Assembly (NCBI RefSeq): GCF_003333325.1 | Contig: NZ_QOLC01000011.1 | Coordinates: 1 to 9,664 of the forward strand | Length of the DNA: 9,664 nt | Direction: 5' to 3' | Origin: Candidatus Ulvibacter alkanivorans | GTDB taxonomy: Bacteria; Bacteroidota; Bacteroidia; Flavobacteriales; Flavobacteriaceae | Shown: piece by piece, positions 1 to 9,600 of the stretch | How the letters are laid out: every line of letters begins with the position of its first letter | How positions within the stretch are numbered: position 1 is the stretch's first letter | Notes under the pieces: model-generated | Databases searched by the model: none | What the model saw: only the letters and a program-made list of their open reading frames with translations | What the model was told of the DNA's origin: nothing | Program-made: the position numbers and the translations under genes

Positions 1-77
1 ATGGTTCGTATGAGGCTATTATTCGCTTCGATATATTTAACAAACCAGAACGTGTGTTAACACCAAGATTCTTCTAA
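1..77 (+). CDS. C-terminal end of an upstream gene, possibly PorP/SprF-like outer-membrane protein (5' truncated)
   Basis: Reading from base 3, 24 codons run without a stop to TAA at 75-77. The peptide begins GSYEAIIRFDIFN and ends VLTPRFF. A penultimate amphipathic strand of the form SYE-x-I-x-R-(Y/F)-D followed by a basic stretch and an aromatic end is how many PorP/SprF-family proteins finish; these outer-membrane beta-barrels work with the type IX secretion system and are often encoded next to the adhesins they serve. That family call is an inference from only 24 residues. The sequence itself shows only an open frame ending in an aromatic residue, followed by a terminator about 110 bases downstream. 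Another outer-membrane beta-barrel could end the same way. The rest of the gene lies left of the window. Confidence 0.5.
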   Translation, partial: GSYEAIIRFDIFNKPERVLTPRFF

Positions 78-86
78 AAGAAGAAT
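68..86. repeat. Perfect 8-bp inverted repeat overlapping the upstream stop codon
   Basis: ATTCTTCT (68-75) and AGAAGAAT (79-86) are exact reverse complements around a 3-base loop, so the TAA at 75-77 lies in the stem and loop. A second TATTCTT at 102-108 can compete for the right arm, and TTCTT-CCG-AAGAA follows at 104-116 before an A-run. No T-run follows on the forward strand, so it is not a canonical terminator. It could be a 3'-end stability hairpin or simply a low-complexity coincidence. Confidence 0.45.
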
Positions 87-185
87 AGTATATAAACATA
101 GTATTCTTCCGAAGAAAAAAAAGAACTTAAAAATCAGTAAAAATTAACTTACTGAAATTCACGATAACCAATATTATTTTTCAAT

Positions 186-216
186 AAAACGCCCAATTTT
201 GAACTGGGCGTTTTTT
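186..216 (+). terminator. Rho-independent terminator of the upstream gene
   Basis: A 10-bp perfect stem (AAAACGCCCA at 186-195 against TGGGCGTTTT at 205-214) closes a 9-base loop, and a run of six T begins at 211. The GC-rich core CGCCCA/TGGGCG stands out in AT-rich surroundings. The A-run on the left arm pairs with the T-run, so some activity on the minus strand is also possible, but no minus-strand gene is seen nearby. It separates the upstream gene from the giant adhesin gene. Confidence 0.88.
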
Positions 217-478
217 CTTTATTTAACGTTTTCCTACATAGAAAAATACTTAAATTATTTGTAGGATTTTAGAATTACTTGAAGATGTCTTCGGAAAACT
301 ATTCTCACAAATTTAATACGCATTACACTATATATAACAAGGATGTACGTGTTTATACGTATGTTCTTTTCCTACAAAAAAAAAGGTTAAAATCGTAAAT
401 TTTATGTCATTCAACGAGAATATTTTACAGTTCAACTAATACTTAACTATTTGTAAATCCTTAACAGTTTTTCCTACG
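217..478. other. AT-rich intergenic leader without a gene
   Basis: No frame on either strand gives a convincing protein here. The stretch is strongly AT-rich and contains short repeated boxes (listed separately), a pair TCCTACA (232-238) and TGTAGGA (260-266) that could form a 7-bp hairpin, and TACGT (346-350) with ACGTA (357-361) as a small inverted repeat. No tRNA, known riboswitch or attachment site is recognisable. Confidence 0.6.
229..477 (+). repeat. Three direct copies of TTTTCCTAC with two copies of an AATACTTAA...TATTTGTA box
   Basis: TTTTCCTAC occurs at 229-237, 367-375 and 469-477. A longer box occurs twice: AATACTTAAATTATTTGTA at 245-263 and AATACTTAACTATTTGTA at 438-455, differing by one substitution and one gap. 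The first and third TTTTCCTAC copies are also preceded by similar TTAAC(A)G sequence. The third copy ends two bases before the candidate -7 element at 479. The boxes may be operator-like sites or remnants of a duplicated leader. AT-rich sequence makes short matches easy, so significance is moderate. Confidence 0.45.
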
Positions 479-486
479 TATATTTG
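450..486 (+). promoter_or_regulatory. Candidate Bacteroidota-type promoter for the adhesin gene
   Basis: TATATTTG at 479-486 matches the -7 consensus TAnnTTTG used by the primary sigma factor of Bacteroidota. A TTTG at 450-453 could be the -33 element, but the 25-base spacing is a few bases longer than usual. Transcription would begin around 492-496 and leave an untranslated leader of about 65 bases. The position, between the terminator and the start codon, supports the call; the spacing weakens it. Confidence 0.42.
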
Positions 487-505
487 ATATTCCGAGAGTA
501 ACTAC

Positions 506-526
506 AATGCAGTTGGGGCATTTTTT
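506..526 (+). other. Short hairpin plus T-run in the 5' untranslated leader
   Basis: AATGC (506-510) pairs with GCATT (518-522) around the loop AGTTGGG, and TTTTT continues to 526. The form is that of a weak intrinsic terminator lying between the candidate promoter and the start codon. With only five base pairs it would be a poor terminator, so an attenuator role is speculative. Confidence 0.25.
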
Positions 527-558
527 ACTACACAATTTTTATAAAAAAACATAAGAGT

Positions 559-660
559 ATGCATAACATTACTTTAACTTCAGCACATAATAGTATTTAT
601 AGAAAAATAAGTTTACTTGTTCTTCTATTTTCTGTTATTCTAATGAGCGGGCGTCCTGCC
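559..660 (+). other. Sec signal peptide of the adhesin (residues 1-34)
   Basis: The N-terminus has a polar start, a basic pair R15-K16, then the hydrophobic stretch ISLLVLLFSVILMSG (17-31), and a plausible cleavage site after R-P-A at 32-34, followed by an acidic stretch (PEENNEE). No cysteine follows the hydrophobic core, so it is not a lipoprotein signal. This supports the ATG at 559 and export to the periplasm before outer-membrane translocation. The exact cleavage position is uncertain; after G31 is an alternative. Confidence 0.8.
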
Positions 661-3600
661 ACAATTGTTCCAGAAGAGAACAACGAAGAAGCGACAACTA
701 TAAGCAGTGCAGAAAAATTTGCAGCAAGCGGTTTGGTTGGAGCATTATCCTTCAAATCTAATTCGGCAATGAATGCTGTCGCAACAAACGATGGTTGGTT
801 CTTCGAATGCGGTGACGACAGAAGAGTGGACGAATACGGTTTCAATGCAAATTGTAATGAAACAACTACTACCGGCACCTTGCCTGATGCTTCAAGTATC
901 TATCAATATGTAGTAGAGATTGTCTACAAAGGAAGCAACCCGGGATCTTCGATCCAAATAAGAGATTCCTCGAATAATTCGCATACGCTAGATAGATCGG
1001 TTCCTTTTGGGAACAGTTCTAATATTTGGGTATACCGAGGTTTGATACAAGGGAACACAAGTTCTGTTACTTATACCAATAACAATAACAAGTGTCAACT
1101 TCAATCATTAGTGGTGTATGCATTTAGAAATGCTCCGGGGGCTTCCGGAAGCGCAGGAGTGTTTACTACAATGAGTGGGTATAATGACCTTGAAACGATT
1201 ACTATAGAAATCCCTTCGTTTAATGTACCAAGGGATTTGATTATCGAAACACCGGTTTCAGAATTAACACCGGATGGAAGATATTTAAAACTGAAAGCTG
1301 AAGCTGCCGGAAAATCGGATGAGATTTTTCTATATGGACCCGACACTTCCTTAGATCAAGGAACTTGCTGTTTGGCAATACCAACGCTTATATTAAGGGA
1401 TGTACCAGGTGATGTTACCGAAGTACAGATCACAGTAGATACTCGACACAACCAAAATGGCCAAAATGTTAATGGCCAATCATGGGTTATTGCAAGTGGT
1501 GTAAATGTAGATGCCGTTTGTGAAGATAATCCAGAGATCGCATTAATTAAGACAGGTGTGTTTAATGATGAAAATGGGAACGGAAGTGCTGAAGCAGGTG
1601 AAACTGTTAGCTACGAATTTACCGTTACCAATACCGGTCAAACACCTTTACAAGATATTACAATTGAAGATCCTTTAGTTACGGTTTCTGGATCTTTAGC
1701 TACACTTGAACCGGGACAATCGAATAATTCAGCATTTACCGCAACCTACTCAATTACACAAGCCGATGTGAATGCTGGATTTGTAGAAAATCAAGCAAGA
1801 GTAGAAGGGTGTTTCGATTCAGAACCCGTAGATCCTAACGGTAATTGTAGCGGTCAGGTTACTGCGCTCGAACTGGAATACCAAGGAAACGTTATTGATG
1901 CGTTAATTCGCGTCGTAGAGCATGACGGACAAACAGTATTTGAAGGCATAGTCCAGCCGGGAGAGCGATTCGAGTTCTTCGGTCAAGATCCCCCGCAAAA
2001 TACTTTTGGACCGGAAATTAATATTTTTATTAATAACAGTCATGAACAAGAGATCCATACAAGTTGTTCAGAGCCCATAGGGCCCGGAGCTGTATTTGGT
2101 GATTTTGAAGTCATTAGTGGTACAAGTAGAAATAACGGTCCTTTGGCACCAGTTGCAGGCACAGGATGTATAGGGAGTACCGTCGATCTTTCCGACGATA
2201 ACAGAAACGATCAAGACGATCCTACTATTGTTCCATTACCGGGACCACCGCCAACACCGCGCGATTGTAATTGCTCACCTTTATATAAGGATTCAAATTT
2301 TGTAAATCCGCAGTTAGTTTCAGGAAACGATCTTCAAGTTGGCGCCGTATACCGTTTTGCCGACGTCTTTCCGGGCAACCCTAATGGGATGACCTTAGAT
2401 GCATTGGTGCGAATTGAAGAATTTACCGGAGGCGCGTCTTTATTGAATATTGACGTAACGTCTTCAGGCTTACCCGAAGCCTTTCAGCCAAGAATTAATA
2501 GTACCAACGGAAATGACCAAAGTGTACTTTTCAATATTACAATTGTAGAATCTGGAGGTAGTTATGGCGATGAAGTCGATATATCTTTCTTCGGAACGCC
2601 TCTCGATATCGACGGCGATGGGAACAGCACCCAAGAATATGCAGAAGTAAGCTTGCCGGATGCTTATTTTATAAGCAACAATACTGTTTTGAACATTACC
2701 CAGACAGCCACTTTTATTAGAGGACAGGCGAATACCGTAGTAACAGCGCCCGGAGACGACGTATCCTTAGATCCGCGTTTTACATTCAGCAATTACTGGG
2801 AAACAAAATCTTCTTTAAATTATCGTATTGGTAAGACAGGGGGTAACAGTGATCGCTATTATTCACTTAATTTAAGTTGTGCAGATTATAACGATCCAAA
2901 CTCGGTATTGATCACCTATCCTGTTATCTGCGGAAACGTAAGTGATGACGACGGAAATCCGTTAGCCAATGTAGATATTGATATCACCGGAGACGATGGT
3001 AGTTCACAAACCGTACAAACGGATGGAGATGGTAACTATATCGCCGTAGCAGAAATTCCTGAAGCTCAAGTAGAAGTAGTGTATGAAATACGAGAGAACG
3101 ACTTACCGGGATACATTTCTATTTCCGATGTGGACGGCGCTAATGATAACTTAATTACTCGAACCATTGACCTGCAATCTTCTTGTGGAAATGACTTCGT
3201 AGACGGTATTGAAGTAGTATTAGAGTTAGTTGAAAAAACAGATATACTATGTAATGGTGATAGTACAGGTTCAATAACTGTCTCTGCTACAGGTGGAGTG
3301 CCTCCGTACTCCTATAGTCTAAATGGGGGAACACCACAAGCAAGTGGTACCTTCGATAATTTACCAGCAGGAGTGTATACCATCGCTGTCGAAGATTCTT
3401 TAGGAAATTCTGACACGATTAGTGTTACACTAACACAACCGGAACCGTTAAGCATCCAGATAACTAAAATGAATGCTACCGCAACAGGTGCGTGTGCAAA
3501 CGGTGAGGCGACCGCAACTCCGTCAGGAGGTGTAGGACCATATACATACCAGTGGAGTGTTAGTGCTGGAAGCCAAACTACGATGACGGCTACCAACTTA

Positions 3601-6600
3601 CCGGCAGGAACTCACACTGTCGTTGTAACCGACGCCAATGGTTGTACTTTAGAGCAAGGTGTGGTTATCGACTGTGTACCGGATTGTGATGCGGTAATTA
3701 ATGTAGATGATGTCACCAATGTTTTATGTAGAGGAGACGAAACCGGAAGTGCAACGGTAAGCGCAAGCTCTGTTGCCAATCCTGGAGCTACTTTTACTTT
3801 TACATGGAATACAACACCCCCTCAAGTGGATGCCGGAGTAACAACAAGTACAATAAGTGATTTAGCAGCTGGTGTTTATACGGTAAGTGTAACCATCGAT
3901 GGGACTTTATGTTTGCCGGTAGAACAAAGTATTACGATTACACAGCCTTCTACCGCATTAAATGTCACAGCATCTGCTACAGATGAAACAGGTCCAACAA
4001 CAGGAGATGGTACTGCTACGGCAAACCCATCGGGTGGTACACCCCCTTACTCCTATTCATGGAGTCCTGGAGGAGAAACAACGCAAACCATTACAGGTTT
4101 AAGTGCAGGAGATTATACAGTAACAGTTACCGACGCTAACGGTTGTATGGCAACTGCTACTGTTACAGTGAACCCGGGATCGTGTCGTGACCTTACGGCC
4201 AATGCCTCGTCAACACCGGTGTCTTGTAATGGTGGAAGCGATGGTACAGCTACTGTAGGTGTGTCAGGCGGATTAGGACCATTCTCATATTCATGGAGTC
4301 CGGGTGGGCAAACCACACAAACAATTACAGGTCTTGCAGCTGGTACATATACCGTAACAGTAACTGATGATAGCACACTTTGTACTGCTACTTCAACGAC
4401 TACGGTAGGTGAACCAAGCGCATTAAGTTCCGGAATCGCAGTTACCAACGTTTCTTGTTTCGGCGAAGAGACCGGGTCACTTGACCTTACAGTAACAGGT
4501 GGAACCCCTCCTTATCTTTTCGATTGGAGTCCAAATGGTGAAGTAACCGAAGACCTTTTTAATTTAACAGCTGGTACATATTCTGTATTAATTACAGATG
4601 CTAATGGATGTACGTTAACAGATTCTGCTACAGTGATGCAGCCGGACGAAGCATTATCGTTGAGTATAACAGCTCAAACCGATATAGTTTGTAATCGAGC
4701 AAGTTCAATCACCGTAGAAGCCTCTGGAGGAACACCGGGATATCAATATAGTTTAGATGGTGGAGCATTACAGGCTTCAGGTACATTTAATAATGTTTCT
4801 GAAGGCGCACATACTATAAGCGTAATTGATGCTAATGGATGTGAAGCTTCGATCGATATTACAATTTTGGAAAATTGTACAGTTGCAGTAGATGATATCA
4901 ACGACACTTTTGTCAATGTACCTGTCTCTGGTAATGTACTTACGAACGATTTTGATTTAGAGGGCGATACTCAGACGGTAACTACTACTACGGTAACGAC
5001 AGTTCAGGGAGTTGTTGTTACTATAGATGCGGTAACTGGTGCGTATACCTATACACCACCGACCGATTATATAGGAGAGGATAGTTTTATTTATACGATA
5101 TGTGATGATGGGAATCCACAGGCCTGTGATAGTGCTGTGGTTTATATAGAGGTAGAGCCACGAGATGGGTCGGAGAATGATCCACCTGTTGCTAATGCCG
5201 ATACGAATGCTACTCAGGTGAATGTACCTGTAGATGGTAATGTACTTCCGAATGATTACGATCCGGACGGTGATCCTATCACTATTACGACCCCAACAGT
5301 TACGACTGCTCAGGGAGTAAGTGTTACGTTGAATCCTGATGGAAGTTATACCTATACACCACCGACGGATTATGTAGGGGAAGACACCTTCCAGTACACG
5401 ATCTGTGATAATGGTACACCTGCCTTGTGTGATACAGCTACGGTGACCATCCAAGTGTTGGATACACCTGATAATATTACTACGGCGGTAGATGATGCCT
5501 ACTTCACTCAAATAGGAGTAGCTGTTACATCCAATGTATTGGATAATGATACCGATCCTGAGGGAGACGATCAAACAGTAGATATTGCTATTAGTCCATC
5601 GAGTGGTCCTAGCAACGGAAGTGTGACACTTAATGCAGATGGTAGTTTTACCTATACTCCGGATGCCGGGTATAGTGGGCCTGATAGTTTTGTGTACACG
5701 ATCTTTGATAATGGAAGTCCTGTGGCTACCGATAGTGCTACCGTAATTATCCTTGTAGGAACTATAGGTAATACGATTCTAGCAATTGACGACATCAACG
5801 ACACTTTTGTAAACTTGCCGGTTGATGGCGATGTTGGAACAAATGACGATAACTTAGACGGACCCGCAAATACAGAGGTGTTTACCTTGGTGACCGGCCC
5901 TTCTAATGGTACATTGGTCTTCAATACAGATGGAACTTATACGTATACGCCTGCTTTGGATTATGTTGGGGAAGATTCTTTTGAATATCAAGTGTGTGAT
6001 GGAGGAAACCCAATAGCTTGTGATACAGCTGTTGTGACTATCGAGATTGTCGACGATCCTATTATTGGAAACGATCCGCCTATTGCAAACAATGATACTA
6101 ATGTGACAGAAATTGATACACCTGTTGATGGGAACGTGATCGTTAACGATTATGACCTTGACGGCGACCCTATTACAGTAACATCAAATACAAACCCACC
6201 TAATGGAAGTGTGGTAGTGAATCCAGATGGAACTTATACCTACACACCTGATCCGGGATTTGTTGGAGAAGATACATTCGAGTATACGATTTGTGATAAT
6301 GGCACTCCTGCTTTGTGTGATACAGCAACGGTGACGATCTATATCATAGATGACCTTAATAATATAACTGTTGCGAATGATGATTCGTATTATGGAGAAC
6401 AGGATCAAGATATCCTCGGAAATGTACTTGCGAACGATAACGATCCGGAGAACGATGCTCAAATGGTGGATACGACTATTTCCCCGGTGAGCGGACCTTC
6501 AAATGGAACGGTTTCTATAAGTGCAAATGGTGACTTTACATATACACCTACTGCTGGATTTACAGGAAACGACCAGTTCGTATATGCGATCTTCGATGAT

Positions 6601-9600
6601 GGCAGCCCGGTGGCTACCGATCAAGCAACTGTTTACATATTAATAGAACAAACACCTGCGCCGGCAATAGCCATTGTGAAGTCTGGACAATTCGTTGATG
6701 GAAACGGTGATCAGTGTGCAGATCCGGGTGAAACAATAGAATATACCTTTACAGTGACCAACGAAGGAAATGTTGAGTTGCTTAATGTGATGGTGACCGA
6801 TCCGTTATTGGAGGCACCAAACCCAGTTGTACCTATTGTATTGGTATCTGGAGATGATGGAGATGGAATTCTTCAGACTTCGGAAACATGGGTGTATGAA
6901 GCCGCATATTCGTTAACACAAGCAGATATAGACGCTGGAGAAATTACTAATCAGGCGACGGTTGAAGGAACAGATGAAGATGGTACTACTGTTACAGATC
7001 TTTCAGATGAAACAAGTACAGTGGAGGATGACCCTACAGTGACACCTGTGTGTCAAAACCCGGCCATCGCTATTGTGAAAATGGGAATACTAAACGATGA
7101 TAACCAAAGTGGTTGTGCAGATCCGGGAGAAAGTCTCGACTACACTTTTGTCGTAACCAATGAAGGAAACGTAAGTTTATCGAATATTAATGTGACCGAT
7201 CCACTGTTGGAGGCACCAAACCCGGTTGTACCAATCGTATTGGTTTCTGGTGATGATGGTGACGGAATCCTTCAGTTGAATGAAGTATGGGTGTATGAAG
7301 CAACATATGCTATTACACAAACAGACATTGATGCCGGAGAAGTTATTAATCAGGCAACCGCCGAAGGAACAGCACCGGATTCAACGGTAGTTACAGATCT
7401 TTCCGACGATAACAGTACTCTTGAAGATGATACTACTGTAATTACAGTTTGTCAAGAAGCAAATATTGCAATTGTAAAAACTGGAATACTGAATGATGAT
7501 GACCAAAGTGGATGTTCAGATCCGGGTGAAAAATTAGATTACACTTTTACAGTAACAAATGAAGGAAACGTGAGTCTCTCGAACATCACTGTGACCGACC
7601 CACTATTAGAAGCACCGAATCCGGTAGTGCCAATTATATTGGTATCTGGTGATGATGGTGATGGAATCCTGCAGGTTACTGAAACATGGATCTACGAGGC
7701 AACTTATACCATCACACAAGATGATATAGATGCCGGAGAAGTTACAAATCAGGCTACGGCCGAAGGTACTGCACCGGATTCTACTGTTGTTAGCGATCTT
7801 TCCGACGAATCAAGCGTATTAGAGGATGATCCAACAGTAACTGATGTTTGTCAGGATCCAGCTATTGCATTGATAAAAGTTGGAACATTTAACGATGAAG
7901 ACCAAGACGGTTGTGCAGATGTAGACGAAACAATAAGTTACGAATTTACGGTTATCAATACCGGAAACGTAACACTGTCTAACATCACAGTTACCGACCT
8001 TGGAACCACTGTAACAGGTGGACCATTGGCTACCTTGGCAGTGGGAGCTTCAGATAACACGACCTTTACCGGAACGTATACGATCACTCAGGCCGATATC
8101 GATGCCGGTGAATTTAGTAACCAAGCAACGGCAGAAGGTACAGCACCTGATGGAACCATTGTAGATGATCTATCTGATGACGATAGTGCATTAGAAGATG
8201 ATCCTACGGTTACAACGCTATGTCAAAATGCTTCGATCGCAATTGTGAAGTCTGGTGAATTACTAGAAAGCCTAGGTGGAGGATGTCCTGAAGAAGGAGA
8301 TACCTTACAGTATACCTTTACCGTGATCAATAATGGAAACGTAACATTATCTAGTATAGCGATTTCCGATCCATTATTAGAAGCGCCAAACCCGGTGGTT
8401 CCAATCGTATTCGTATCTGGTGATACGAACGCCGATGGTAATTTGGACTTGACAGAAACTTGGATTTATACGGCCGATTATATTTTAACTCAGGCAGACA
8501 TAGATGCAGGTCAAGTGACAAACCAGGCAACCGCGGAAGGTACATCGCCTAACGGAACTGTTGTAAATGATCTTTCTGATGAATCTGTCTTTACTGAAGA
8601 CGATCCAACTGTTGTTGAAATTTGTCAGACACCATTTATCGCAATCGTTAAGCAAGGAACTTTTAATGACCTTGATAGTGACGGGTGTGCAGATCCGAAG
8701 GAAACGATTACCTATAACTTTACAGTATTTAACTTAGGGAACGTAACCTTGACGAATGTAGATGTGACCGATGATTTTGTAAATGTACAAGGTGGACCTA
8801 TTACATTAGCTCCATTTAGTTCGAATGACACAGAATTCTCGGCAGTGTATGTACTTACTCAAGCAGATATCGATGCAGGATTTGTTGAGAATCAAGCAAC
8901 GGTAACAGGAACACCACCAGATGGTATTCCAATTTCTGACCTTTCTCACCCAAATAGTGAGTTTGATGATGCTGTAACTATTACAGATATATGTCAAGGT
9001 CCTGCGATAGCCGTAATTAAAGTGGGTACTCCACTCGATGATAATGGAAACGGTTGTGCCGATGTAGGTGAAACTATTGTATACGACTTCTTTGTTACCA
9101 ATACAGGAAACGTGACCTTAACAGACGTTACAGTTAGTGACCCTATGGTAACTGTTACAGGCGGTCCGGTAACACTGGCAGCACAAGAAACAGATACCGA
9201 AACCTTCTCTGCAGTATATATTGTTACTCAAGAGGATGTTGATGCAGGAACGATTACGAATCAGGCGACAGCTGAAGGTACAGCACCTAATGGTGATGTA
9301 GTAACAGACCTGTCTGATAACAATAGTAATCTTGAAGACGATCCTACTATTACAACCTTGTGTAGAACTGCTAGTTTGTCGTTAGAAAAGACAGGCGTGT
9401 TCAACGATGAGAATGGTAATGGTAATGCCGACGAAGGCGAGACTATTTCTTACATTTTCATAGTAACGAATACGGGTAATGTGACCTTGTACGATATCAC
9501 CTTGAGTGATCCGTTGCCTGGTATTGAGTTAGAGGGAGGTCCAATAGCTGTCTTAGAGCCTGGAGAGGTTGACGATTCGACCTTTACTGCGAGTTATACG

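Noticed and set aside
1..60. Small open frame starting with ATG at position 1
   Set aside because: Only 19 codons in another frame. The frame ending at 77 gives a more protein-like peptide, and ATG at the first base is a coincidence of the cut.
104..121. TTCTTCCGAAGAA with an A-run as a terminator
   Set aside because: The A-run follows the hairpin on the forward strand; on the minus strand the T-run would come before the hairpin, so neither direction gives the right order.
643..645. Alternative ATG start for the adhesin
   Set aside because: It would remove the basic and hydrophobic parts of the signal peptide, which are needed for export.
597..1346. Minus-strand open frames of 93 and 81 codons
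   Set aside because: Both are opposite the signal peptide and N-terminal region of the forward gene, have no recognisable domain and are explained as shadows of it.
3312..4448. Minus-strand open frames of 94 and 111 codons
   Set aside because: They mirror SprB repeats on the forward strand, and their Val/Pro-rich composition reflects Thr/Gly codons read backwards.
4957..5574. Long minus-strand open frame (205 codons)
   Set aside because: It lies opposite the Ig-like repeats in the continuous forward frame. Its Ile/Arg/Ser/Tyr-rich sequence is a by-product of the repeated Asp, Thr and Tyr codons on the other strand.
6664..9372. Regularly spaced repeats as a CRISPR array
   Set aside because: The period is 369-402 bases, the repeats are in frame and degenerate at third codon positions, so they are protein repeats.
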